A DNA stretch of 9,792 nucleotides from an uncultured Bacilli bacterium (GCA_947584955.1 CANPWS010000035.1:1-9792); one strand, 5' to 3'; positions 1-7,638 are shown, numbered from the stretch's first letter. A program made the numbers and translations. The notes: generated by a model not told the origin, from the sequence alone.

Positions 1-75
1 CCCGTTGGTGAAGTGGTTCAACACACATGCCTTTCACGCATGCATTCATGGGTTCAAATCCCGTACGGGTCACCA
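1..75 (+). tRNA. tRNA-Glu (anticodon UUC), 5' end cut by the window edge
   Basis: Glutamate-accepting tRNA. The anticodon stem CATGC (26-30) pairs with GCATG (38-42) around the seven-base loop 31-37, which puts the anticodon TTC at 33-35. The T arm carries the GGTTCAAATCC signature, and CCA is encoded at 73-75. The 3' acceptor strand ACGGGTC pairs with G(G/A)CCCGT, of which the window begins at CCCGT, so exactly two 5' bases are missing. It is the only plus-strand gene seen and it converges on the minus-strand protein genes. Any tRNA genes in the same cluster would lie to the left, outside the window. Confidence 0.97.
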
Positions 76-167
76 AATTAGTTATTGAAGCATTAATGCT
101 TTAATATAGAGATAAAATTTTTAAAATCTTGGTACAGATTATGAAAAAAATTAAATCTCATTGAATT

Positions 168-190
168 AAGAGTATTAAATACTCTTTTTT
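168..190 (+). terminator. Intrinsic terminator after tRNA-Glu
   Basis: A 7-bp stem, AAGAGTA (168-174) with TACTCTT (180-186), encloses the loop TTAAA and runs into a T tract ending at 190. It lies about 90 nt past the tRNA CCA end and in the correct orientation to end the tRNA transcript. The stretch between tRNA and terminator (76-167) holds only a short AT-rich palindrome at 88-101 and no credible gene. Confidence 0.75.
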
Positions 191-234
191 CATTTTCTAA
201 ATTATTACGTACATAATTTTAGATTCTTCAAATT

Positions 235-265
235 AAATAAAAACAGAAAGATTTGCTACTTTCTG
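235..265 (-). terminator. Intrinsic terminator of the 307-939 gene, possibly bidirectional
   Basis: Read on the minus strand, CAGAAAG (265-259) pairs with CTTTCTG (250-244) around an 8-nt loop and is followed by TTTTTATTT. It begins about 41 nt after the stop codon of the leftmost minus-strand gene. The plus strand of the same hairpin is followed by CTTTTTA, so it may also stop leftover rightward transcription from the tRNA. Confidence 0.75.
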
Positions 266-306
266 CTTTTTACTTTTATATAATATCTTTAAAATTAGTA
301 TTAATT

Positions 307-939
307 TTATTTTCTTTTAACCAAAGTCTTAACTTTAGTATCTTTTTTTATTAATTCATTATTATCAACGAAATCCACTATTTCCCTTTCAGCCTTTAAA
401 GTACTATCTACTAAGAAAATAGTAGTATTAATAGGATCTTTATGATAGATATCTTTTTGTTCTTGCTTTGCTTCATTCATTTGAATTTCGTAATTTTCTT
501 TTAATACTTTTAATGAAGAAATTTTAATTTCATCTTTATTAATATTTTTTTTAATTAAAATATTTTGTTTTATCAAAGGAATTACAGAAAATGCTCCATA
601 TCCTATTCCTGAAAGAAAACATAAAACTGAATTAAAATTTATAAAATTATTTATTAAACTACCGTTCGCAGCATTATAAATAATAAATAATACAAATCCC
701 ACTAATAAAGCTGAAATTGTTGAATAAAGAATTTTTTTATTATTTAAAATTTTATATTCTTTTAAATTTTTTAAATTCTTATAAGTATTATTTAAAATAT
801 TATCAACTATTTCATTTTTATTTTCTAACATTAACACTTCTCTGATATTACAATTTTTATTTTTAGATTCTATTAAATTTCCTTTATCATTAATAACAGT
901 TACATTACCCTTTTCTGATACCATATAAGCATTATTCAT
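307..939 (-). CDS. Predicted two-pass membrane protein of unknown function
   Basis: I do not recognise this 210-residue protein. It has a polar N-terminal part (about residues 1-68), two hydrophobic segments (about 70-91 and 103-123) joined by a short loop, and a charged, probably helical C-terminal part (about 125-210) that ends in a basic KRK tail. There is no signal peptide, so both ends are probably cytoplasmic. An in-frame TTG at 954 would add five residues, but that TTG overlaps the Shine-Dalgarno: GGAG sits at 952-949, nine bases before the ATG at 939, so I take the ATG. The gene has its own promoter at 961-991 and its own terminator at 235-265, so it looks monocistronic. It lies next to an endolysin-like gene, but it is larger than most holins and its charged C-terminal part is longer. 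A holin role is only a guess. Confidence 0.8.
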   Translation of the reverse strand: MNNAYMVSEKGNVTVINDKGNLIESKNKNCNIREVLMLENKNEIVDNILNNTYKNLKNLKEYKILNNKKILYSTISALLVGFVLFIIYNAANGSLINNFINFNSVLCFLSGIGYGAFSVIPLIKQNILIKKNINKDEIKISSLKVLKENYEIQMNEAKQEQKDIYHKDPINTTIFLVDSTLKAEREIVDFVDNNELIKKDTKVKTLVKRK

Positions 940-960
940 TATAATCAACTCCAAGCATAT

Positions 961-991
961 ATTATATCATGTATTTTATAAATACTAACAA
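961..991 (-). promoter_or_regulatory. Promoter with TGn-extended -10 for the 307-939 gene
   Basis: On the minus strand TATAAT occupies 966-961 and is preceded by TGA (969-967), an extended -10. A TTGTTA -35 candidate lies at 991-986 with a long 19-nt spacer, which the TG extension may offset. Initiation would fall near 954, only a few bases before the GGAG at 952, giving a leader of about 15 nt. Confidence 0.65.
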
Positions 992-1009
992 AAATATTAT
1001 ATTTTTTAT

Positions 1010-1048
1010 AAATAAAAGTAACATTTTATATTTTTGTTACTTTTATTT
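1010..1048 (-). terminator. Long hairpin downstream of the M23 peptidase gene
   Basis: A perfect 14-bp inverted repeat (1010-1023 with 1035-1048) encloses an 11-nt A/T loop. It starts about 40 nt after the M23 gene stop and lies upstream of the next gene's promoter. The minus-strand 3' arm is T-rich, but no clean T tract follows it, so efficiency as an intrinsic terminator is uncertain. mRNA 3'-end protection is an alternative role. Confidence 0.55.
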
Positions 1049-1088
1049 TAAACTAATTTATATAAATTTAAAAATTTTATTAATAGTT

Positions 1089-1892
1089 CTATAAAGATTT
1101 TAAAGTTCCATTTTTTAACATTGCTAACATCTTACTATTTTGTTCACTAGTTCCAGTATAATTTACTATACCATTTATTTGAGCTAATTTAGAGCGATAA
1201 TTAAATGAACTATCAATTTTTATTTGATTAAGAGCATCAACAATAGAAGTTCCATTATAAGTAGAATTTTTTAAATAAGATATGTTATTCAAAACTATTG
1301 TATCATCATTTACCCAACCAATATTTCCATTTTCTAAAAGATAAGGATTTCTAGCATTTTCTACTATTTTAGTTATTGTACCACTTCTAACAAGGGGTAT
1401 TAATTTTTTATCACTAGTTGATGAAATAAACACTCCATTAATTGTTACTTTATCACCAATTTTATATTTTAAATTATAATTACTAAAAAAATCTTTATCT
1501 AAATATTCCGTAGGATTAATTCTAACGCCATCTTTCCAAACTTCAAAATGTAAATGTGCTCCATAAGCATTACCAGATTCTCCCATATATCCTAGTCTTT
1601 GACCTTTTTCTACATATTGACCATTTTTAACATCTAGATTCTTTTTTAAATGTGCATACAATGTTTGATAACCATTACCATGATCTATTTTAACAAAATT
1701 ACCATATGATATATTACCAATACTTCCTTTTAAATTATCATAACCATCTTGATACAAAATTACTTTTCCCGCAGTATGACAAGTTACATAATCTAATTGT
1801 GAACCAGATTTTACTAAGTCAACAGCCTGATGACTACTACTATATCCTTGTATTATATCACAGTTGCCACTTTCCAATACTCTAGTTTGCAT
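1089..1892 (-). CDS. Endolysin-like M23 peptidoglycan endopeptidase with SH3-like and C-terminal wall-binding modules
   Basis: A zinc endopeptidase of the LytM/M23 family, expected to cut peptide cross-bridges or stem peptides of peptidoglycan. The 267-residue protein starts directly in the catalytic domain: HxxxD (H21, D25), YAHL (H81) and HLH (H113, H115) give the zinc ligands and catalytic histidines. Residues about 142-200 look like the SH3-type segment of phage lysins (YKIGDKVTINGV start, NPYLLENGNIGWV end). Residues about 205-267 resemble the small C-terminal module found on many Clostridia/gut-phage lysins (SIVDALN, IDSSF, NYTGTSEQN, KMLAMLKNG). There is no signal peptide or membrane segment, unlike secreted autolysins. 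This suggests a phage-type endolysin released by a holin or by lysis. The start is firm: AGGAGG at 1904-1899, six bases before the ATG. No other phage gene is visible nearby. The family call is secure; the role as a domesticated or relic endolysin is inference. Confidence 0.92.
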   Translation of the reverse strand: MQTRVLESGNCDIIQGYSSSHQAVDLVKSGSQLDYVTCHTAGKVILYQDGYDNLKGSIGNISYGNFVKIDHGNGYQTLYAHLKKNLDVKNGQYVEKGQRLGYMGESGNAYGAHLHFEVWKDGVRINPTEYLDKDFFSNYNLKYKIGDKVTINGVFISSTSDKKLIPLVRSGTITKIVENARNPYLLENGNIGWVNDDTIVLNNISYLKNSTYNGTSIVDALNQIKIDSSFNYRSKLAQINGIVNYTGTSEQNSKMLAMLKNGTLKSL

Positions 1893-1915
1893 AAACTCCC
1901 TCCTTTTCGTTTTAT

Positions 1916-1949
1916 ATTATATTCTTAAATTATTTTGAGTAATATTATA
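1916..1949 (-). promoter_or_regulatory. Candidate promoter region for the M23 gene
   Basis: Two TATAAT boxes occur on the minus strand between murF and the M23 gene, at 1921-1916 and 1949-1944. Neither has a convincing -35: TTACTC lies only 15 nt upstream of the nearer box. The gap to the murF stop is 74 nt with no good terminator, so read-through from murF is also possible. Confidence 0.3.
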
Positions 1950-1966
1950 GAATCACAAAAAAGTGA

Positions 1967-3325
1967 TTAATTCATTAAGTAATTAACCACTTCTGTTAAA
2001 TTAATTGCATGAGATGCTTTTAACAAAACAACATCATCTTTCTTTAATATATTATCTAAAATTTTATATGTTTCATCATACTTATTTACTATATAAATTT
2101 CTTTATCATATTTTTTCTCTTTTAATATTTTATATAAATAATTTACTTCATTTCCCACTAACAATAGATAATCAATGTTATTATTTATTATCAAAGGAGC
2201 TAAACTTTCATGAATACTTTTAGAAAAAGTACCTAATTCTAAAATATCTCCTAATACTACTATTTTTTTGTTACCTTTTTTTAATTTTAATAATTCTAAT
2301 GATGCCTTTACTGAATCATAACTAGCATTATATGTATCATCAATAATTATTACACCATTTTTATTTTCTTTTATTTCTAATCTATTTTGAGTAAGTGTAA
2401 AATTATTAATTCCTTTAATTATTAAATCATTATTAATTTCTAGTTCCTTACCTACTGCATATGCTATTAATGCGTTATAAATGAAGGATTTTGAAGCAAT
2501 TTTCAATATTATTTCATCATTATTAATTTTAAATTTAGTATAATTTTCTTCATAAATAATATTACTTGCTAAATATTTTGCTTTATTATCTATACCAATT
2601 GTAATTATATTATTATTTTTATGTTCTTCATAATATTCATGTAATAAATCATTATCATTATTGATAATAAATTTTCCATCTTTTTTTAATCCTTCTAAAA
2701 TTTCAAGTTTAGCCTTTAATATATTTTCTCTAGACCCTAATATTCCTATATGAGCAGTGCCTACATTAGTTATAATAGCAATATCAGGTTTTGCTATAGA
2801 TGAAAGTAATTTTATTTCATTAAAATTATTCATCCCCATCTCAAGAATCATAACTTCTTCATCAGTTTGTTTTAAAATAGTAAGTGGAAGACCTAAATGA
2901 TTATTATTATTACCAATAGTTCTTAAAGCTTTATATTTTGTACTAACAACACTATAAATAATATCTTTAGTTGATGTTTTACCAACACTTCCTGTTATAG
3001 CAATTACTTTACCTTTAAAATTATTTATTTTATATCTAGCAAGATCTTGTAATGCTTTTATAGAATCTTTAACTAATATAATGGTAACATCAGTATATTT
3101 ATTTAATTCATCTACCATATGCTCCAAAATACATATTTTTACACCTTTTAAAATTGCATCTTTACAAAATAAATTACCATCATATTTATTTCCTTTTATT
3201 CCAACATAAGTATCTGTAGATTTTATTATTCTAGTATCATTACAAAAATTATTAATTTGTGCATCATTATTTCCTTGCAATAAACTGCCATTACATATTT
3301 TAACAATATCCTTAACTTTAAACAT
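1967..3325 (-). CDS. murF: UDP-N-acetylmuramoyl-tripeptide--D-alanyl-D-alanine ligase (MurF)
   Basis: A cytoplasmic Mur ligase that joins D-Ala-D-Ala to the UDP-MurNAc-tripeptide using ATP, completing the pentapeptide precursor of peptidoglycan. At 452 residues it is the usual size. The N-terminal substrate-binding domain spans about 1-105. The central ATPase domain has the P-loop GSVGKTST (112-119), EMGMN (162-166), TNVGTAHI (186-193) and the KAKLEI segment (204-209) where the family's carbamylated lysine lies. The C-terminal domain has DDTYNAS (329-335), VVLGD (356-360) and KASHAINL (436-443). The last motif is usually KGSR/KASR, so the histidine is a mild variant. The start follows the parC stop by 14 nt, with GGGGGAT (3335-3329) as ribosome binding site, so it is probably co-transcribed with parC. 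Its presence shows the organism makes a cell wall. Confidence 0.96.
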   Translation of the reverse strand: MFKVKDIVKICNGSLLQGNNDAQINNFCNDTRIIKSTDTYVGIKGNKYDGNLFCKDAILKGVKICILEHMVDELNKYTDVTIILVKDSIKALQDLARYKINNFKGKVIAITGSVGKTSTKDIIYSVVSTKYKALRTIGNNNNHLGLPLTILKQTDEEVMILEMGMNNFNEIKLLSSIAKPDIAIITNVGTAHIGILGSRENILKAKLEILEGLKKDGKFIINNDNDLLHEYYEEHKNNNIITIGIDNKAKYLASNIIYEENYTKFKINNDEIILKIASKSFIYNALIAYAVGKELEINNDLIIKGINNFTLTQNRLEIKENKNGVIIIDDTYNASYDSVKASLELLKLKKGNKKIVVLGDILELGTFSKSIHESLAPLIINNNIDYLLLVGNEVNYLYKILKEKKYDKEIYIVNKYDETYKILDNILKKDDVVLLKASHAINLTEVVNYLMN

Positions 3326-3339
3326 CTAATCCCCCATTT

Positions 3340-5859
3340 CTATTTTTCTTCTAAATTTTTTAATAAATCATCAATTGTCATAATTCTTTTATCTATTTCA
3401 TTTAAATTAGTTTCTTCTTTATAATTTTCTTCTTTTTCTTCATTAGATAATTTATTTTCTTCACATACATCGTTTGAAGTTAAATTTACTTCTAAATATG
3501 AATTAATTATTTTATCTTTTACAACATAAGAACCATTACTATACCTATCCATAATTGGTACTTCGGTAAGTTTAAGTTTTTTTACTTCTTTATTTGTAAC
3601 AATAGATATTTCTTTTTTAATATTTTCTATATAAACTTTAACTATTTTACTTGGATTACTTTTTATTTCTTTCATTAATAATAATCCTCTATTTGCACGT
3701 GAAGCTTTTTCAAAATCTGTTATTTTTATTCTTTTACCTGTACCTTTATCTGTTAAAACTGTAATATAATCTTCTTTATCAAAGATAATTCCACTTACAA
3801 CTTCATCATTTTTTAAATTTATTGATTTTACACCAGTTGCTTTTATTCCTACGACACTTATTTCATCTACATCATACCAAAGTCCATAACCACCTTTAGT
3901 AGCTACAAATACATTATTGCCACTTGACATAGTAACATTTATTACTTTATCATCACCTTTAAGATTCATCATACTCATAGCTTTAATATATCTTTGAACT
4001 TTGAAGTCTTTAAGGCATGTTCTTTTTACCATACCATTTTTAGAAAAGCTTGTTATATATAATTCTTTATTAAAATCATAAACAGGTATCGCATTAATTA
4101 TTTTATCTTCTCCATCCATATTAATTATATTACTTACATGCTTTCCTAATTCTTTCCATTTTGCCTCAGGTATTTCATATACAGGAATATATAAATAATT
4201 ACCATTTTCTGTAAATACTAATAAAGTATCTAAAGTATTCATATTATATAGTCCAATTATATAATCATTTTCTTTAAGATTAGTCTCTTCATCATTTGCT
4301 AAGTAACTACGCATACTTACTCTTTTTACATAGCCTTCTTTTGTGATTACTACCACTACATCTTCTTTAGCTATCATATCTGTTTCATCTATTTTTATTT
4401 CTTCAATTTCATCTTCAATAGTTGTTCTTCTTTCTGATTTGTATTCATTTTTAATTTTACGTAACTCTTCTTTAATTACGCCATCTAATTTTTCTGGACT
4501 ATTTAATATAGCCTCAAGTACTTCCATAATTTTTTCTAAATTTTTCTTCTCTTCCATTAATTCATTTATATCAGTATTGCTTAAACGATATAGTCTTAAA
4601 TCAACAATTGCAGTAGCCTGCTCTTCAGTAAAAGCAAATTTTATAACTAAATTTTCTATAGCATCAAGTCTATTTTTACTTACTCTAATTGTTTTTATTA
4701 CATCATCTAATATTGATATAGCCTTTATTAATCCTTCGACAATATGATATCTTGCTCTAGCATGAGCTAAATCAAAATCACTTCTTTTATAAACTACTTC
4801 TCTTTGATGTGCTATATAAGCATCTAAAATTTCAAGTAAACCAAGTAATTTAGGTCGACGGTTTACTATAGCTATCATATTAAAATTATAGCTTATTTGT
4901 AAATCAGTATTTTTATAAAAATAATTTAAAATATTGTCAGCATTAGCATCTTTTTTTAAATCAACAGTTATTTGAAGACCATCTTTATCTGATTCATCTC
5001 TAACTTCAACAATTCCATCAATCTTTTTATCAATTCTTATTTCTTCCATTTTTTTAACAAGTAAATTTTTATTAACTTCATAAGGAATTTCCGAAATAAT
5101 TATTTTATTTTTTTCTATTTTTGTTTTACTTCTAATAATTATTTTTCCTCTTCCAGTTTGATAAGCTGATTTGATACCATCAATACCACATGCTATTGCT
5201 CCCGTAGGAAAATCTGGTCCTTTTATATAATTCATAATTGTTTCTAAACGTGAATTAGGATTATCTATTCTAAATATTGTAGCATCTATTACTTCAGCTA
5301 AATTATGTGGAGGCATATTAGTTGCATATCCTGCAGATATTCCTGTTGTACCATTTACTAATAAGTTAGGAAATTTACTTGGAAGTACAGTTGGTTCAAG
5401 TAATGTATCATCATAGTTAGGAGCCATAATAACCGTATCTTTATCTATATCTCTAAGCATTTCATTAGCTATTTTTGAAAGTCTTGCCTCTGTATACCTA
5501 GATGCTGCAGGGGGATCACCATCAATTGATCCATTATTTCCTTGCATATCGATAAATGCTTCTCTCATTTTCCAATCTTGACTCATTCTAACCATTGCAT
5601 CATATATAGATGAATCACCATGTGGATGATACTTACCCATAACATCACCAACTGCACGAGCTGATTTTTTATAAGGTTTATCATAAGTATTTTTTTCTTT
5701 ATACATAGAAAATAAAATTCTTCTTTGTACTGGTTTTAATCCATCTCTTACATCTGGAATTGCTCTATCTTGAATTATGTATTTAGAATATTTTCCAAAT
5801 CTTTCACCCATAATTTCTTCTAAAGAGTAATCATATATTTTATTTATCATGCTTTCCAT
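3340..5859 (-). CDS. parC: DNA topoisomerase IV subunit A (ParC)
   Basis: The DNA-cleaving subunit of topoisomerase IV, which with ParE unlinks daughter chromosomes. Numbered from the ATG at 5859 (839 residues): the winged-helix breakage-reunion domain has DVRDGLKPVQRRIL (36-49), HPHGDSSIYD (78-87) and the catalytic tyrosine Y122 in ASRYTEA. A coiled-coil tower follows (about 330-490). A C-terminal pinwheel (about 495-780) has blade motifs such as TKEGYVKR, SKNGMVKR and TDKGTGKR. The tail is acidic. The canonical GyrA box (QRRGGRG) is absent, and the NNGSIDGD and SQDWK segments match Bacillota ParC, so GyrA is less likely. The quinolone-pocket pair is Ser83/Asp87, Asp replacing the common Glu, with no classic resistance change. 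An upstream in-frame ATG (5871) lacks a Shine-Dalgarno and lies at the predicted transcript start. The ATG at 5859 is preceded by GGTGAT (5869-5864). No parE lies upstream. Confidence 0.95.
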   Translation of the reverse strand: MESMINKIYDYSLEEIMGERFGKYSKYIIQDRAIPDVRDGLKPVQRRILFSMYKEKNTYDKPYKKSARAVGDVMGKYHPHGDSSIYDAMVRMSQDWKMREAFIDMQGNNGSIDGDPPAASRYTEARLSKIANEMLRDIDKDTVIMAPNYDDTLLEPTVLPSKFPNLLVNGTTGISAGYATNMPPHNLAEVIDATIFRIDNPNSRLETIMNYIKGPDFPTGAIACGIDGIKSAYQTGRGKIIIRSKTKIEKNKIIISEIPYEVNKNLLVKKMEEIRIDKKIDGIVEVRDESDKDGLQITVDLKKDANADNILNYFYKNTDLQISYNFNMIAIVNRRPKLLGLLEILDAYIAHQREVVYKRSDFDLAHARARYHIVEGLIKAISILDDVIKTIRVSKNRLDAIENLVIKFAFTEEQATAIVDLRLYRLSNTDINELMEEKKNLEKIMEVLEAILNSPEKLDGVIKEELRKIKNEYKSERRTTIEDEIEEIKIDETDMIAKEDVVVVITKEGYVKRVSMRSYLANDEETNLKENDYIIGLYNMNTLDTLLVFTENGNYLYIPVYEIPEAKWKELGKHVSNIINMDGEDKIINAIPVYDFNKELYITSFSKNGMVKRTCLKDFKVQRYIKAMSMMNLKGDDKVINVTMSSGNNVFVATKGGYGLWYDVDEISVVGIKATGVKSINLKNDEVVSGIIFDKEDYITVLTDKGTGKRIKITDFEKASRANRGLLLMKEIKSNPSKIVKVYIENIKKEISIVTNKEVKKLKLTEVPIMDRYSNGSYVVKDKIINSYLEVNLTSNDVCEENKLSNEEKEENYKEETNLNEIDKRIMTIDDLLKNLEEK

Positions 5860-5875
5860 CTTAATCACCATAATA

Positions 5876-5904
5876 ATTTTAACATATTTTATTTTTTAAA
5901 ACAA
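5876..5904 (-). promoter_or_regulatory. Promoter of parC-murF
   Basis: On the minus strand a TTGTTT -35 (5904-5899) is followed by a 17-nt spacer and TAAAAT (5881-5876), with a TGT extension (5884-5882). Initiation would fall near 5869, at the GGTGAT ribosome binding site, leaving a leader of about 10 nt before the ATG at 5859. The next gene upstream is closed by its own terminator, which supports an independent promoter here. Confidence 0.7.
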
Positions 5905-5950
5905 CAACCATTATAAAAAAAAGTGTTATATATAAAGGGATTTAATAGCT

Positions 5951-5984
5951 AATAAAAAGAGAGCATTTTTAATATTATACTCTC
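5951..5984 (-). terminator. Intrinsic terminator of the 6001-7587 surface-protein gene
   Basis: On the minus strand GAGAGTAT (5984-5977) pairs with ATGCTCTC (5966-5959), one G-T pair, with a 10-nt loop, followed by TTTTTATT. An outer inverted repeat, CTAATAAA (6000-5993) with TTTATTAG (5956-5949), abuts the stop codon and can extend the structure. Confidence 0.8.
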
Positions 5985-6000
5985 AAAATAGCTTTATTAG

Positions 6001-7587
6001 TTAAATTTCATTTTTCTTCTTTTTATATACTTTTGTAAAATAGTATATACTATAACCTAATGCTAATAGTGCTACTATCCATGCTACATACATCCATGTT
6101 GAACCTGTTTGTGGTGTATAGACAATACAAATATTAACATTTCGTTTAGGCATCACAATACTAAGTGTATCACCATTTAATGTTGGTAAAGAAGTAAAAC
6201 CACTTGAATATGTACCTAATCTAGGATTACTCATATTTCCTATTTTGGTTACAACTTTATGATTTATTGGAGTTCCTTCACTTAAGTTATTATATATATC
6301 TGAACTTTTAATAGAATTATTACAATTTTCATCTTCACCATAATTAACGGTTAAAGTAAATGTTGGATCATAATAACAAACTAGTGTATTTGCTCCTTCT
6401 TCAATTACTTTTGATACATTTTCATTGGTACGTTTATATGTAATATTATTATAAATAATAGTATCTTGACATTCGTGACTAAATTCACTACCTACTTTAA
6501 GTCCATCGCTAGAAGTATAACGTACATTATCTCTTAAAATTGGAGAATCGGTATTAGTTTCTAAATGTAATATTGAAAGTTCTGGTTCAACATTTTTTTT
6601 ATAATAACAGCTAAATGTTTCCGAAGGTGAAGAAATTGAACCACTTATTGAATAAACTAACGTTTCTTGATCATTTTCTTTATCATATAATGTATATCCT
6701 ACTAAACTTGGACATAAATATGCATAGCTTTCACCATATAATTCATTATTTTTTAAAGTAAATGGATTTTTATATAAACTACCTGTATTGGCATCAATTG
6801 GTCTTGTTATTTTATTGTCAGTATCTTTATCTTTATATTCAATATAAATACTTCCACGTTCTTCAGGTTCTTCTGGTCCTACGGGTCCTACTACACTGCA
6901 TTCGCTTGGATCATACCAATCTATATAGTAAACACTTGGAGACCAAACTTTAATATTTGATGCTAATGTTGTTGAAATATTTTCTACGTCCGCAGGTGTA
7001 AATGATCTAGTTATTGATGTAGTGGTTGTTTTTGCAGTAATACTTGATCTTGATACATTTGCAACAGTCGCAGTATTTAATTTTGCTAAATGTTGTACAA
7101 AGTGAAAATAGGTATCTGAATAAGAGCGAATATCAATTGAACCACATGAAGATGAAGCTCCAACATTTAAACGATCATTACAGCCTTCACCAGACCAAAA
7201 ACCATTAGATACATATGTTGTATCATTTAATTTTAATGTTTGTCCTGCCTCAATAACATCATCGTAAATATCATAAAATTGTCTTAAAGGCATTTCTTTA
7301 TCATTTGTAGTACTATCTGATGTAGTTATATTTATGGCACCTTGACTTTCTATTGATGCTCCATCTGGTATTCCTAATCCAAATATTTTATTAGTAGTTC
7401 TTGTTGTATCAGGATATGTACTTTTATCATTATATACTTCTAAGGAAGAAACATCTAAAAATAAATAATAATTTCGGTAAACTGTACAACCACTGGGTGC
7501 AGCATTAACCTCTTTTTTTGATATATATATTATTCCAATTAAAAATGTTAAAACAAATAACATTACTAGTGAAAGTTTCTTTTTCAT
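6001..7587 (-). CDS. Wall-anchored surface protein with two MucBP-like repeats and a TPQTG sorting signal
   Basis: A 528-residue exported protein, probably an adhesin or surface-layer component. The signal peptide spans 1-29 (MKKK, hydrophobic stretch 6-22, cleavage near VNA-AP). An N-terminal module of unknown fold (about 31-225) ends in WSPS (215-218), and a short Pro/Glu linker (about 234-244) follows. Two MucBP-like repeats (about 246-331 and 337-408) each end in CYY. A membrane-proximal module (about 409-490) follows, then TPQTG (491-495), a hydrophobic helix (about 498-517) and a KKKK-rich tail, which is the layout of a sortase substrate. Position one is Thr instead of Leu. All ten cysteines can pair: 34/230, 136/148, 292/327, 373/404 and 422/487 (pairing inferred). 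The start has GGGAG (7601-7597) nine bases upstream. It is a paralogue of the adjacent 7743-9792 gene with fewer repeats. It has its own promoter and terminator, so it is probably monocistronic. No ligand can be named. Confidence 0.88.
   Translation of the reverse strand: MKKKLSLVMLFVLTFLIGIIYISKKEVNAAPSGCTVYRNYYLFLDVSSLEVYNDKSTYPDTTRTTNKIFGLGIPDGASIESQGAINITTSDSTTNDKEMPLRQFYDIYDDVIEAGQTLKLNDTTYVSNGFWSGEGCNDRLNVGASSSCGSIDIRSYSDTYFHFVQHLAKLNTATVANVSRSSITAKTTTTSITRSFTPADVENISTTLASNIKVWSPSVYYIDWYDPSECSVVGPVGPEEPEERGSIYIEYKDKDTDNKITRPIDANTGSLYKNPFTLKNNELYGESYAYLCPSLVGYTLYDKENDQETLVYSISGSISSPSETFSCYYKKNVEPELSILHLETNTDSPILRDNVRYTSSDGLKVGSEFSHECQDTIIYNNITYKRTNENVSKVIEEGANTLVCYYDPTFTLTVNYGEDENCNNSIKSSDIYNNLSEGTPINHKVVTKIGNMSNPRLGTYSSGFTSLPTLNGDTLSIVMPKRNVNICIVYTPQTGSTWMYVAWIVALLALGYSIYYFTKVYKKKKNEI
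6321..6348 (-). repeat. Copy 1 of a perfect 28-nt direct repeat shared by the two surface-protein genes
   Basis: Identical to 8048-8075, about 1.7 kb away in the same orientation. It encodes the start of the membrane-proximal module (VNYGEDENC), the most conserved stretch between the paralogues. Recombination between the copies would fuse the two genes in frame. Confidence 0.85.
6364..6852 (-). repeat. Two MucBP-like protein repeats within the 6001-7587 gene
   Basis: Two divergent repeats of about 70-86 residues. The common pattern is a beta strand at the start, then Y/F-x-x-C, a Tyr-containing segment such as GYTLY, a glycine or Ser/Thr turn, and C-Y-Y at the end. Cysteine spacing is 35 in the first repeat and 31 in the second. 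Similarity is at the protein level only; the DNA is well diverged. Confidence 0.7.
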
Positions 7588-7638
7588 AATTTATTACTCC
7601 CTTTCCTAAGTTACCAAACTACTCTACCTTATGATATA

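Noticed and set aside
88..101. Perfect palindrome AAGCATTAATGCTT after the tRNA
   Set aside because: It has almost no loop and no following T tract, and AT-rich palindromes of this size are expected by chance. It is not called as a terminator or attachment site.
141..164. Plus-strand mini-frame (ATG AAA AAA ... TGA, seven codons) downstream of the tRNA
   Set aside because: It has no Shine-Dalgarno, lies between the tRNA and its terminator, and is too short to support.
1951..1968. Six-bp inverted repeat (AATCAC/GTGATT) overlapping the murF stop codon
   Set aside because: The stem is short and AT-rich, and no T tract follows on the minus strand. It is not a convincing terminator.
4343..4747. 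Plus-strand open frame of 134 codons inside parC
   Set aside because: Low-complexity Ser/Ile/Phe-rich translation, antisense to the intact ParC coding frame. It is a shadow frame.
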